A DNA stretch of 36,150 bases, from assembly GCA_020345805.1 (NCBI GenBank), contig CP070772.1, positions 3,902,929 through 3,939,078 of the forward strand, in the 5' to 3' direction. This document shows positions 22,903 to 31,363 of this stretch, in pieces (the first letter of the stretch is position 1; every line of letters begins with the position of its first letter). A program made the translations under genes and the position numbers. The notes under the pieces were generated by a model. That model made no database searches. It was not told where the DNA came from and was given only the letters and a program-made list of their open reading frames with translations. This DNA comes from Phycisphaerales bacterium. GTDB lineage: Bacteria; Planctomycetota; Phycisphaerae; Phycisphaerales; SM1A02.

Positions 22903-24687
22903 ATGCCCGCGTTATGGTCTCGTGCGTTTATCCCCACACTGCGGCAGGTTCCGGCCGAGGCGGAGATCGCTTCGCATCAACTCATGCTCAGGGCGGGGCT
23001 GATTCGCCAACTCGGCAGCGGCCTGCATTCGTATCTGCCTGCGGGTTGGCGGGCGCTGAGCAAAGTGGCCGGCATCGTTCGACGGGAGATGGATGCGATG
23101 GGCGCATCGGAGCTGCACACGCCCGCCATCACGCCGCGCGGACTGCTGCAGGAAACGGGCCGCGATGACGAATCCGACGAGGAGCTGTTCCGCCTGAAAG
23201 ACCGGTTCGGCCGGCAGAGCGTGCTCGGGCCTGCCCCGGAGGAGGTCATCACCGATCTCGCACGCTACTGCGTGCAGAGCCATCGGCAGTTGCCGCTGCT
23301 GGTGTATCGGATACAGGGCCGCTGCTGCGATGAGGAACGCCCGCGGGCGGGCGTGCTCCGCGGTCGGGAATCGCAGGTCATGGACGCCTGCTCGTTCCAT
23401 CTGGCCACCGATGGCGAAGGCGGGCTGGAGCAGACCTGTGAATCGATGCGGGCCGCGTTCCGGCGCATCTTCGACCGTTGCGGTCTGAGGTGCGAGACTG
23501 TGCGTGCTGCGGGGGGGACAGATCAGACGGCGTCTCATGAGTTCCATTTCGCCTGCGAAGCCGGCGAAGACACCATCTTCAGATCCCAAAGCGGCGGCTA
23601 CCTGGCCAACACCGAAGCCTGCGGCATCGGCGAACGGGCGTGGACTCTCGACAGCCCCCCCACCGGAGAACTTGCGGAGGTTCACACGCCCGATCTGCCG
23701 GGGGTCGAGGAGGTCGCGGCCTTTCTGAAGATCCGCCCGGCCCAGATGCTCAAGACGCTCGTCTGCCGCGGTGATGACGGCTGGATAGTCGCCGTGGTGC
23801 GCGGCGATCACGAACTGAATCTTCACAAGCTGCGCAATGCCGTGGGCGGCGAGGTGGCGCTGGCGGATGATGAGGAAGCGGGCAAGGCGGGTTTCGCCAT
23901 CGGCTTTGTGTCACCGTCGGTTATCAGGTCCGCTGATGTCGCAAAGCTGGTGATCGATCCGGATGCCGCGCAGGAAGGGTTCTGGGCGAGCGGGGCCAAC
24001 CGGATGGACTATCACGTGCGGCACTTCAACTGGCGGCGCGAAGTCGGCGATGCGCTCGAACCGGATCGCGTCCGAGTGGCGGACATCCGCAACGCCGTGG
24101 ATGAGGATCCATCACCCACGGATGACGGCACTGCGCTGCGGGCGGTCAAAGGCATCACCCTCGGTCGCGTTCACAATGCAGGCAGGAAGTGCGCCGAAGC
24201 GATGAAGTTTCTGGTTCTGGACGAACAGCAACGGCAGCGCCCCCCACACATGGGGTGCTACTCCATCGCGATAGAGCGACTCATCGCTGGGGTCATCGAA
24301 TCGTCACATGACGATGACGGCATCATCTGGCCTGCACTGATCGCTCCCTGGCAGGTTCATACGGTGCCGATCAAGTTTGAAGGTGAGGTCCGGGAAGTGG
24401 CTGCGCGATTAGCCGGTGAGCTGGAGGCCGCTGGGGCGGATGTGGTCATCGACGACCGTGCCGAAAGGCCGGGCGTGAAATTCGCCGACGCCGATCTGCT
24501 GGGATGTCCCGTGCGGATCACCATCGGTGACAAGACCTTGGCGGAAGGGTGCGTGGAGATCAAGCGCCGGATCGACGGCCGGGCGAAGGGAGAGCTCGTG
24601 CCCGTAGATGAAGCTTCGCGCCGATGCCGGGAATTGCTGAATCAGCTTGCTCCGGCAACGATCGGGGATGGGCTCTCAGAAATCTGA
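22903..24687 (+). CDS. proS: Prolyl-tRNA synthetase, bacterial type
   Basis: ProRS charges tRNA-Pro. The approximately 594-residue product has the class II core (SRAFIPTLRQVPAEAE, RAGLIRQLGSGLHSYLP, RREMDAMGASELHTPA). A YbaK-type editing insertion follows from around EVHTPDLPGVEEVAAFL through CRGDDGWIVAVVRGDHELN to LVIDPDAAQEGFW. Motif 3 is GCYSIAIERLIAGVIE (normally GCYGIGVSR), and a C-terminal anticodon-binding domain starts near WQVHTVPIKF. Possible ATG starts are 22864, 22885 and 22903; the last follows GGTGAT and gives the shortest, family-like N-terminus. A TATGAT at 22863-22868 could be the -10. The 3' end overlaps the convergent aspartokinase gene by 46 bases. Confidence 0.93.
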   Translation: MPALWSRAFIPTLRQVPAEAEIASHQLMLRAGLIRQLGSGLHSYLPAGWRALSKVAGIVRREMDAMGASELHTPAITPRGLLQETGRDDESDEELFRLKDRFGRQSVLGPAPEEVITDLARYCVQSHRQLPLLVYRIQGRCCDEERPRAGVLRGRESQVMDACSFHLATDGEGGLEQTCESMRAAFRRIFDRCGLRCETVRAAGGTDQTASHEFHFACEAGEDTIFRSQSGGYLANTEACGIGERAWTLDSPPTGELAEVHTPDLPGVEEVAAFLKIRPAQMLKTLVCRGDDGWIVAVVRGDHELNLHKLRNAVGGEVALADDEEAGKAGFAIGFVSPSVIRSADVAKLVIDPDAAQEGFWASGANRMDYHVRHFNWRREVGDALEPDRVRVADIRNAVDEDPSPTDDGTALRAVKGITLGRVHNAGRKCAEAMKFLVLDEQQRQRPPHMGCYSIAIERLIAGVIESSHDDDGIIWPALIAPWQVHTVPIKFEGEVREVAARLAGELEAAGADVVIDDRAERPGVKFADADLLGCPVRITIGDKTLAEGCVEIKRRIDGRAKGELVPVDEASRRCRELLNQLAPATIGDGLSEI

Positions 24688-25754
24688 GAGGGGATCACAA
24701 ACTCAAGCACCGGCGGCGGGTCGATGGAGGTCTGTCCAGTGCGCACCTCCCCGAGGCTGAGTGCATCGTGGACAGCTCCCAGCGCAGCCTTCCCATCGTG
24801 TGACGGCACGACACAGGAGACTTCGGTATCCGAAGTCGTGGCGCTGATCAGCTCGATCCCCGTCCCCTCCAGCGCTTCGAAGATTGTCACCGCGAATTGA
24901 GGCGCAGCTTGAAGAGAAGAACCCACTGCGGAAATGCAGGTCACCCCCCCCACTTCCGCCAGCGCGCACCCGACAATCATCGGCGGCCCTGACCGTTCAT
25001 CACGCGATGGCACCTCGACCACTGTTCCGTCCGCGCCGTTGCCGGACATGCTGTGACGAATATGCAGCGGCAGGCCCCGGTGCAGGGCCAGGCCGACCGC
25101 ACGGGCGTGCAGGACGCCGGCGCCGGCGGCGGCCAGCGCGAGCATGTGTCGGGCGTCTATGCGGTCAAGACGCCTTGCATCGGGCACGATCCGGGGGTCG
25201 GCAGTGAACACGCCGTCCACATCCGTGTAGATCTCGCACGCCCCGCCCGTGGCAACCACGTCCAGGGCCGCGGCGAGGGCCACCGCGGTGATGTCCGAGC
25301 CGCCCCGTCCCAGCGTGGTCAGCCGGCCGGTCTCGCTCATGCCCTGGAAGCCCGCGGCGACCACGATCCGCCCTTCGCTCAGATGGCGCAGGTAGCGTTC
25401 CACATCCACCGAGACAATGCGTGCCTCGCCGTGCCGGTCGTCGGTGGTGATTCCCAGCTCGCTGCCGGCCAGCCCCACCGCATCCGCCCCCAGCGACTGG
25501 ATGGCCATGGTCATCAGGGCGGTGGAGATCTGCTCCCCGGCGGCCAGCAGCAGGTCCATCGCCGCGGTATCCGGTATGGCGGACACCTGATCCGCGAGCC
25601 GGCTCAGGTTGTCGGTGGTGTTCCCGGTCGCGGATACGACAACCACCGCGTCATGCCCCGCGCGGCGCACGCTGACCGCCCGCGCAGCGCAGCGCCGGAT
25701 GGCTTCCGCATTGACCAGCGACGAGCCGCCGTATTTCTGCACGATGATGGGCAT
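24642..25754 (-). CDS. lysC: Aspartate kinase, short form, 370 aa
   Basis: Aspartokinase makes aspartyl phosphate, the first step to lysine, threonine and methionine. The kinase domain is complete: QKYGGSSL (usual KYGGTS), VVVVSATGNTTD, LAAGEQIS, ALMTMAIQSLG, the GFQGMSETGRLTTLGRGGSDITA block and YTDVDGVFTADPR. The regulatory part is reduced. Only one ACT-like region is clear (ISAVGSSLQAAPQFAVTIFE, then SATTSDTEVSCVV), which resembles the second ACT repeat of normal enzymes; the expected first repeat is hardly represented. The protein is correspondingly about 30-40 residues short. Feedback control may therefore differ. The final codons overlap proS on the opposite strand. Confidence 0.9.
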   Translation of the reverse strand: MPIIVQKYGGSSLVNAEAIRRCAARAVSVRRAGHDAVVVVSATGNTTDNLSRLADQVSAIPDTAAMDLLLAAGEQISTALMTMAIQSLGADAVGLAGSELGITTDDRHGEARIVSVDVERYLRHLSEGRIVVAAGFQGMSETGRLTTLGRGGSDITAVALAAALDVVATGGACEIYTDVDGVFTADPRIVPDARRLDRIDARHMLALAAAGAGVLHARAVGLALHRGLPLHIRHSMSGNGADGTVVEVPSRDERSGPPMIVGCALAEVGGVTCISAVGSSLQAAPQFAVTIFEALEGTGIELISATTSDTEVSCVVPSHDGKAALGAVHDALSLGEVRTGQTSIDPPPVLEFVIPSQISESPSPIVAGAS

Positions 25755-25913
25755 GGGTCGGGGACACTATCGGCTGAACCGGGCGGAAAAGCCCAACGAT
25801 TGCGCGGCCGTAGGAGCGGATCGCCCGGCGCCGGTTACGATGTGATCGCCGGCAGGCACCAATGGGAGGTTCGAAGTGCTGAACCTCGGCATGAGACGTG
25901 CGGGAGTCACATA

Positions 25914-25943
25914 AAACAGCCCACGGACAGGAGTCCGTGGGCT
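25914..25943 (-). terminator. Rho-independent terminator of the aminotransferase gene
   Basis: A perfect 11-bp stem (25918-25928 with 25933-25943) and four-base loop are followed on the minus strand by GTTTTATG. It starts 38 bases beyond the aminotransferase stop. The plus-strand side has only TTAT. Confidence 0.85.
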
Positions 25944-25980
25944 TTATAGCGCTTGATCGACTTGACTATCTGGCAGGGAT

Positions 25981-27192
25981 TTACCGGTAATCCTTGGCGA
26001 TGGAGGCGATGGCGTTGAAGGCCTTGACCAGGGTTTCCTCGGGGGGCAGGAAGACCACGCGGAAGTGGTTGGTGCCGGGGCGCTGGCCGAAGCCGGAGCC
26101 GGGGACCACCACCACGCCGGTTTCGCGGATGAGCCGGGTGACGAACTCCGTGTCGGGGATGCCCAGCTCGATCTTCGGGAATGCATAGAACGCGCCGGCG
26201 CACTTCACGCAGCTTATGCCGTCGATGGCGTTGAGCCGGTCCACGGTGATGTCGCGGCGGCACTGCAAGCGCTCGATCATGTCCGGCAGATGTTCCTGGG
26301 TCCCTTCCAGGGCGGGCTTGATCGCGTATTGCAGGGGATGATTCGCGCAGACCCTGGCCCGCTCCATCTTGCGGATGCCTTCGCAGTACTCTTCCAGCTC
26401 GTCGGGCGGGCCGGAAATCACGCCCCATCCCACGCGGAAGCCGGGGACGAGGTACGACTTGGACAGGCCGTTGAAGGTGATGACCTTCGCCCCGGCCGAC
26501 AGGGAGGCGGTGGACGTGGATGCCGGTCGGCCGTCGAAGGTCAGCTTGTCATAGATCTCGTCGGAGATGACCACCAGGTTGTGCTCGATGGCCAGATCGA
26601 TGATCGCCTGGAGCGTTTCGGCCGAGCAGACCGAGCCGGTGGGGTTGTTGGGATTGATGAGCACGATGGCCCGGGTCTTGCCATCGATCTTGGAGGCGAT
26701 GTCCTCGATATCCGGCTGCCAGGCGTTTCCTTCATCGAGGTAATAGGGCCGATTCTCAGCCTCGAGCTTGGCGATGACCGCGGTGTAGAGCGGGTAGCCG
26801 GGCGAAGGGGTGAGCACGTTCTCGCCCGGGTTCACCAGGGCGGTGAGGGCCAGCTCGATTCCTTCCGAGCAACCCGAAGTGATGTAAGTGTGGCAGATGG
26901 ACTTGATGCCTTTGCGCTCCGCCTCGCGGTTGACCGCATCGATCGCCTCGGGGATGCCGGAGGATGGCGAGTAGCTGTTGCGGTTGGTGCGCATGGCCTC
27001 GTGGGCGGCCTCAACGATATGGTCAGGGGTGATGAAGTCGAAGATGTTGGGATCGCCGATGTTGAGGTACATCATGTCCTTGCCGGCCTTTTTGGCCTCC
27101 TCGGCGAGGACGACGATGTCGCGCACGGCGTACTTGATGTCACGGGTGCGATGGGCGGGGGTGATGACGCGCGATTTGGTCGTGGTGGTCAT
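25981..27192 (-). CDS. alaA: AlaA-type alanine/glutamate aminotransferase
   Basis: A class I PLP-dependent aminotransferase of 403 residues, closest by eye to AlaA, which interconverts pyruvate/glutamate and alanine/2-oxoglutarate. Conserved blocks: YLNIGDPNIFDF, SYSPSSGIPEA, ITSGCSEGIELAL, PSPGYPLY, VLINPNNPTGSV, ISDEIYDKL, and FNGLSKSYLVPGFRVGW with the PLP-binding Lys in LSKSY. Near the C-terminus NHFRVVFLPP supplies the carboxylate-binding Arg. GGAGG lies five bases before the ATG at 27192; a frame extension to 27225 is ignored. An aspartate aminotransferase activity is possible. It lies upstream of lysC on the same strand but behind its own terminator, so it is a separate unit. Confidence 0.9.
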   Translation of the reverse strand: MTTTTKSRVITPAHRTRDIKYAVRDIVVLAEEAKKAGKDMMYLNIGDPNIFDFITPDHIVEAAHEAMRTNRNSYSPSSGIPEAIDAVNREAERKGIKSICHTYITSGCSEGIELALTALVNPGENVLTPSPGYPLYTAVIAKLEAENRPYYLDEGNAWQPDIEDIASKIDGKTRAIVLINPNNPTGSVCSAETLQAIIDLAIEHNLVVISDEIYDKLTFDGRPASTSTASLSAGAKVITFNGLSKSYLVPGFRVGWGVISGPPDELEEYCEGIRKMERARVCANHPLQYAIKPALEGTQEHLPDMIERLQCRRDITVDRLNAIDGISCVKCAGAFYAFPKIELGIPDTEFVTRLIRETGVVVVPGSGFGQRPGTNHFRVVFLPPEETLVKAFNAIASIAKDYR

Positions 27193-27309
27193 GGCGGCCT
27201 CCGAACATGCTTTAGAACACATCATATGCCCGCGCAGAGCGAGCGGCGCGGTTTTCAGACGGGCCTATCCGGTATGTGAAGAAGCCGGCGGGGAATCGCA
27301 AACGCGCCC

Positions 27310-28905
27310 CTAGCGCACCGTCTCGGGCGGGCTGAGGATCAGGTCCAGATCCAGCGTCATTTCGTTGACCGACGGCCGGGCCAGCCGCCAGTGACAGCGA
27401 TGGATTCCGGAGGCAAGCTCCGAGAGAAGGAGCATGGTCTGCCTGAACTGGGCGGCGTCGGCGGGATCCTCGCCGGTGAACAGCGAGGCCTGATCGCTGT
27501 AGCTGCGCAGGTGCACGCCGAGACGGGGCCCGTTGGCGAAGCCGCAACTGGTGTACCGCCCCGCCGCGGGTTTCCTCGCGGGCTTCTGCTTCAAGGCCTT
27601 CAGTGCCGCCTGAAGCTGATCGGGATGGGAGGCGATGACGTAGTAGCCGGCATCATCGTTCTGAGCCACCGCCCAGTTGAGCGAAACGTGCTGCATGACG
27701 GGCATGGCCCCGCCGAACAGTTCGGCGGACGGGTTGAGCTTGATGGAGCGCGGCTCGCCGGGCAGCATGTCGCGGCGCCTGGGAACGCCGGCCAGCAAAG
27801 TGCCATCGCAGAGTTCGTTCAGCCGCCGGCTGAGGCGGAACATGGAGCAGTCCAGATGGTGCTCGGCGTTCCGGGAGTCCTTGAGCTTGAAGATCACGGC
27901 AAGGGTGGCGGGCAGGAGGTCTACGGGGTTCTCCTGAAGGCGGCCTTCGACCTCGCCGAGGGCGAAGATCCGCGTCTCGCCCAGGTTCGCCTGCATCTCC
28001 TCGTCGATGAGCGGTTCTCCGACCACGGACTGAAGGTACGCGGCGGTCGAGCCGCCCCCCACGTCCGTCGGCTCCATAACCACCAGCAGGGCCGAATCTT
28101 CGAAGGCCTCCAGCGGCGAAGGATCCCAGGTTGTCCCGGTCATGCTCCGCTCAAACGGCGGGCTGTCGAAGGATCCGGCGTGCCTGATCGTGGCGTGCTC
28201 TCCCTGGAGGTCGGCTACCGCCACCGACCAGCCCCCCAGGGGCGGATTGTGCCGGATCATCAGGCCCACACGACCCGATCCAAGCCCTTTGGCGCGCGCG
28301 ATCGGTTCGCTGTCGGCAAGGCTGCGGGCAAGCGGGTCGCCCAGATGAGGCAGCAACTCCCAGAACAGCTCCGGCGCGGGTTTGGGACCGATCATGAGCT
28401 GGTGCTCGCCGATGCAGAACAGCAGCTCCTGCTCGGGCAACTCGGCGACCGCCCGGCCGCTGCGGGGGCTCAGGTGCTTGAGCCGCAGGCTACGCAGGAC
28501 CGGTCGGACCTCCTCCGGCTCGACGTCGGTGACGAGAACCCAGGGGACGGGAACGGCACCCTCGACGCCGGAGGCGGTTCCGGGGGGAGCGCGGTTGATA
28601 AGAGTGAAACCCCGGCCGAAGCAGCGGTCGAAAAAAGCCTCCGGCTCAAGCCCCGCGCTGTGGGCCAGTTGATCCCACATCCGGGCGATCTGCCCCTGCT
28701 GCAGCAGGGAGCTGAACCACCGCCTGAGGGGGCGATCGGCGATGCGGCGCCGAAGCTCGGCAGCGTCCGCGACGTGCAAGTACAGGCTCACGTCCGCGGG
28801 AACACCGTCTGCGGCCACGAAGGGATCCGGCTGCTCAGCGTTCGCGACGACAGCATGCCCGCCGGTGTGCGCAATTGTCAGAATAAGTACGATGAGCCAG
28901 CGCAT
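27310..28905 (-). CDS. Secreted protein of unknown function, third gene of the sigma-factor operon
   Basis: The product (about 531 residues) starts with a signal peptide (MRWLIVLILTIAHTGGHAVVANA). Its first domain, DGVPADVSLYLHVADAAELR, is typical of exported planctomycete proteins of the DUF3352-like kind, with alternating beta strands and amphipathic helices (FFDRCFGRGFTLINR, IGEHQLMIGPKP). No enzyme motif is visible. The ATG at 28905 is chosen over a GTG at 28911; AGGTGG lies just before it. The gene begins ten bases after the stop of the one-TM gene, in line with the ECF sigma gene, so the three form an operon and this protein may be part of the signal sensed or the response. Confidence 0.72.
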   Translation of the reverse strand: MRWLIVLILTIAHTGGHAVVANAEQPDPFVAADGVPADVSLYLHVADAAELRRRIADRPLRRWFSSLLQQGQIARMWDQLAHSAGLEPEAFFDRCFGRGFTLINRAPPGTASGVEGAVPVPWVLVTDVEPEEVRPVLRSLRLKHLSPRSGRAVAELPEQELLFCIGEHQLMIGPKPAPELFWELLPHLGDPLARSLADSEPIARAKGLGSGRVGLMIRHNPPLGGWSVAVADLQGEHATIRHAGSFDSPPFERSMTGTTWDPSPLEAFEDSALLVVMEPTDVGGGSTAAYLQSVVGEPLIDEEMQANLGETRIFALGEVEGRLQENPVDLLPATLAVIFKLKDSRNAEHHLDCSMFRLSRRLNELCDGTLLAGVPRRRDMLPGEPRSIKLNPSAELFGGAMPVMQHVSLNWAVAQNDDAGYYVIASHPDQLQAALKALKQKPARKPAAGRYTSCGFANGPRLGVHLRSYSDQASLFTGEDPADAAQFRQTMLLLSELASGIHRCHWRLARPSVNEMTLDLDLILSPPETVR

Positions 28906-28914
28906 GACCACCTG

Positions 28915-29403
28915 CTAAACCCAGCGCACCGGGGCGATCGCGGAGCGGTCGACGTCTTCGTCAAGCTCCACGGGCAGGGAGGCCGGGACCGCATCCGGCT
29001 GATCGGCCGCGGCCGGCCGCTCCTGAACGGGGGGTGCGAGGTTCCGGATCGTCCGAATCACGTTGGACAGTCCGTTCTGATGATGGTTCAAACCGCTGCC
29101 GATGGCGGCAGGCAGAGTCTGATCGACCGGGCGCCGGGCCTGCGGGCTGTGCTGGTGCACCTGGACCGCGGCGAGGATGACGGTGACCATGGCCAGCGTG
29201 AACAGGGCGCGGTTGATCCTGCGGCGTATGCGATAACGCCGCGCAACTCGAGGGGAAGCGTGCATGAAGCCGAGCCGTCCCATAATGGAGCGGGTCATGT
29301 CCGGCGCTCGAGCCGATTGGCCCAGGGTGCGGGAGAGGATCGCCGACAGCCGTTCGCCGGCGTCGCGGTGCGACAGGTTGCCTGGCCCGCTCGCCCATTT
29401 CAT
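28915..29403 (-). CDS. One-TM protein following an ECF sigma factor, putative anti-sigma factor
   Basis: The ATG at 29403 overlaps the stop of the sigma-factor gene by four bases (ATGA), the usual arrangement for translational coupling with an anti-sigma factor. The 162-residue protein has a cytoplasmic N-terminus of about 65 residues, one membrane segment (about 66-82, RALFTLAMVTVILAAVQV) and an external Pro/Ala/Asp-rich part. It lacks the HxxxCxxC zinc motif of ZAS anti-sigma factors, so the anti-sigma role rests on context and topology. Confidence 0.65.
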   Translation of the reverse strand: MKWASGPGNLSHRDAGERLSAILSRTLGQSARAPDMTRSIMGRLGFMHASPRVARRYRIRRRINRALFTLAMVTVILAAVQVHQHSPQARRPVDQTLPAAIGSGLNHHQNGLSNVIRTIRNLAPPVQERPAAADQPDAVPASLPVELDEDVDRSAIAPVRWV

Positions 29404-29993
29404 GACCACGCCTCCTGCACCTGCTCGTGCATCTTCCGGTTGGCGGTGATGAGCCGCTTCATCCGTTTGCGGGCCCGGTGGAGATGGCTCTTGACCGTTC
29501 CCTCGGGCATGTCGAGGTGTTCGGCGATCGTCGTAATGGGCCAGCTTTGCTGGTGGAAGAGGAGAATGATCTCTCGCTGCTGCTCGTTGAGACCGGCGAG
29601 AGCGGTCTCGATCAGGCCGCGAATATTGCCCAGCACCTCCCGCCGTGCGGTGACGCCTCCGGGGCTCTCCTGATGGCACTGGCGGGCGTTGACGGTTTCC
29701 GTGTCGTAGGCCGGCCGATGCTTCTGAATCCAGTTGACGTACAGCCGCTTGGCGATGGTGAACACCCAGGTGCTGAAGCGGAAGCGGTCGTCAAACCGGT
29801 CCAGGTTGTTCAGGACGCGCACGAACGCCTCCTGCACGATGTCCTCGGCCACGTCGGGCCGGCCGGACATGCGCAGGATAAAGGCGTAGAGGGCATCCTG
29901 ATGGGCACGGATGAGGCCTTCGATGGCGATGGCATCGCCACGTCTGGCCCGGCCGATCAGCGCTCGCTCGGTATTGATGCCCATCATGGCCAT
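29400..29993 (-). CDS. ECF-type RNA polymerase sigma factor, 197 aa
   Basis: Region 2 is clear (DALYAFILRMSGRPDVAEDI, then VQEAFVRVLNNLDRF and FSTWVFTIAKRLYVNWI, about 33-90), as is region 4 (LNEQQREIILLFHQQ and DMPEGTVKSHLHRARKRM, about 140-180). This is a SigE/RpoE-like extracytoplasmic-function sigma factor directing RNA polymerase to a stress or envelope regulon. Starts at 29993, 29987 and 29984 are all possible. TACAAT on the minus strand (29997-30002) lies 15 bases before the ATG at 29987, and no good Shine-Dalgarno is visible, so 29987 may be the true start. Followed by the putative anti-sigma gene and a secreted-protein gene. Confidence 0.92.
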   Translation of the reverse strand: MAMMGINTERALIGRARRGDAIAIEGLIRAHQDALYAFILRMSGRPDVAEDIVQEAFVRVLNNLDRFDDRFRFSTWVFTIAKRLYVNWIQKHRPAYDTETVNARQCHQESPGGVTARREVLGNIRGLIETALAGLNEQQREIILLFHQQSWPITTIAEHLDMPEGTVKSHLHRARKRMKRLITANRKMHEQVQEAWS

Positions 29994-30112
29994 GCCATTG
30001 TACCTACAGAGCCACCCCTAACGGGTTGCAAAATGCGGATATGGGCGAAGTTTGCCCGCCGAGCCGGCGAGAGCCGACTGGCATTCTCAAGCGATCGCTA
30101 TCCCCCGAATCG

Positions 30113-31039
30113 TCACTGGCAGGGCCCCCAGCCGCCGAGAATGAGGAAGAGATCATCGATGTTGACCTTGCCGTCGTCATTGAGGTCTTCGGGGCAGGTA
30201 TCGCAGGTTCCCCACGCGCCCAGGATCATGAACAGGTCATCGATGTTGACCTTGCCATCGGCGTTGAGATCTTCCGGACATTCCGGAACCAGGGGCCAGT
30301 ACATGATCTCGGCCTGATGCACCTCGGCCGGGGCGCTGTCCGCCGGGTCCTGGGCGAAGGCCATGATCCGGATGTTCTCGCGATTGTCCCAGCTCTCGGC
30401 ACGGAAGGTGATCTGCTGCTGGATGTCGATCGTCTGGCCGGGGACGAGTGGAAACTCACCCATGTCAAAGCCCTGCCGAACGCAGTTGTTGTACCGGCCG
30501 TCGGTGTACCCGGGCGGATAGTCGAAGAGGGTGTCCACGATGTGGACCCTGACGGTCTTGGCCACGCCGTCCGCGTCCAGTCCGACGGTGGCGGTGATGA
30601 GGTAGGTCGCCTCTGCGACCTCCTCCGCGGACAGCGTGATCGTAACGTCGGTGGGCACGGCCAGGCGGGTGAGCAGATCCTGCTCGAGTTCGAGGTAATC
30701 CTCTTCCCACTCCCCGGAGGAGCCGAGCATCTTGATCAGCCCGTCAGTCCACACCACCGGAATCGAAATCGCGGTATAGAAGCTCCTGCGCCCCAATCCC
30801 CAGGCGGTGGTGTAATAGAAGTTGTGCATCTGGAAAGCCACCAGATCGTCGGGATAATCTGCCAGCAGTTCTGTCAGCGCACGGCCGACGTAGGGGCAGT
30901 ACTCTCAGTTCTCGGCCGTGAACGCTTCGGCGAGGACCTTGCGGTCCGCGGCGCGGGCTTCCACGCTCACCGCTACCGCGGTCATGGCCGCGACAAAGAC
31001 GATCGCGATCAGGCGCTTCTGCGGCATGTTCAACCTCAT
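30113..31039 (-). CDS. Predicted secreted selenoprotein A: thioredoxin/Omp28-like with UxxC and dockerin repeats
   Basis: The start is the ATG at 31039, ten bases after AAGGAG, followed by a signal peptide (cleavage near EARA-AD). Codon 45 is TGA (30905-30907), within VLAEAFTAEN-U-EYCPYVGRA. The sequence continues in frame for 263 codons, so the TGA stands in the first position of a thioredoxin-type CxxC; Cys48 is the partner. The fold resembles secreted Omp28-like/thioredoxin proteins with FYYTTAWG, IPVVWTDGL and a beta-rich domain. Two dockerin-like calcium-binding repeats (DLNADGKVNIDDLF, DLNDDGKVNIDDLF) end the protein. Without recoding, a caller would start at an internal ATG near 30841 and lose the signal peptide and active site. 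Predicted total 308 residues. Confidence 0.85.
30873..30907 (-). promoter_or_regulatory. Candidate bacterial SECIS element of selenoprotein A
   Basis: After the UGA, 15 nt lead to a stem GUCGGC / GCUGAC (30884-30889 with 30873-30878, six pairs including one G-U) closing the five-base loop CGUGC. The loop starts 21 nt after UGA, within the range usual for bacterial SECIS elements, which are small hairpins with a GU in the apical loop. Confidence 0.65.
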
Positions 31040-31363
31040 GGTGACTGAACTCCTTGCTTCGGTTCCACGGTAGGCGTGCCCTATGGAGGCTCTCCGGAAT
31101 CAATCAGGGTGGCGACCGTCCCGTGCGGGCCGCGAGCGCCGGGGGCAAATCGACAGCCGGCCGCCGACCGACGGCCCGGGGTATTTACATCCGCAACATA
31201 GCACCTCACGGTTCCCGTTCAATCCGGACATTGACAGAACCTGCCGGCGATTGTCGGCGCTGGAAGGGGCCGGATGGGGCAGTGACGAAAAGCGGCCCCG
31301 CCGGGTGGCGGGGCCGCTTGAATCCCAATCGGGGAGGGATGCGGCAGGACCGGCTGCCGATGA
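31040..31363. other. Spacer between the two selenoprotein genes
   Basis: No gene. It contains the terminator of selenoprotein B (31288-31318) and must hold the promoter of selenoprotein A; a minus-strand TAAATA at 31182-31187 is a weak -10 candidate. A plus-strand TTGACA near 31230 has no matching -10. Confidence 0.4.
31288..31318 (-). terminator. Terminator of selenoprotein B
   Basis: A perfect 12-bp GC stem (31291-31302 with 31307-31318) and four-base loop are followed on the minus strand by TTTCG. It begins 46 bases beyond the stop of the gene at 31364, so the two selenoprotein genes are probably separate transcription units. Confidence 0.75.

Noticed and set aside
26065-27279. A 404-codon plus-strand frame opposite the aminotransferase
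   Set aside because: Antisense shadow; the minus strand has a complete PLP-enzyme motif set.
27391-29673. A 760-codon plus-strand open frame opposite the sigma-factor operon
   Set aside because: High-GC shadow of three well-supported minus-strand genes; no family motifs, composition of an antisense frame.
30130-30270. Tandem DNA repeat in selenoprotein A
   Set aside because: The repeated 25-30 bases are simply the coding sequence of two dockerin-like calcium-binding repeats, not a separate element.
30841-31039. Interpretation of the selenoprotein A upstream part as a separate short gene and the rest as a gene starting at the internal ATG (30841)
   Set aside because: The internal start has no ribosome site and removes the signal peptide and active site; the paralogue shows exactly the same arrangement around its TGA.
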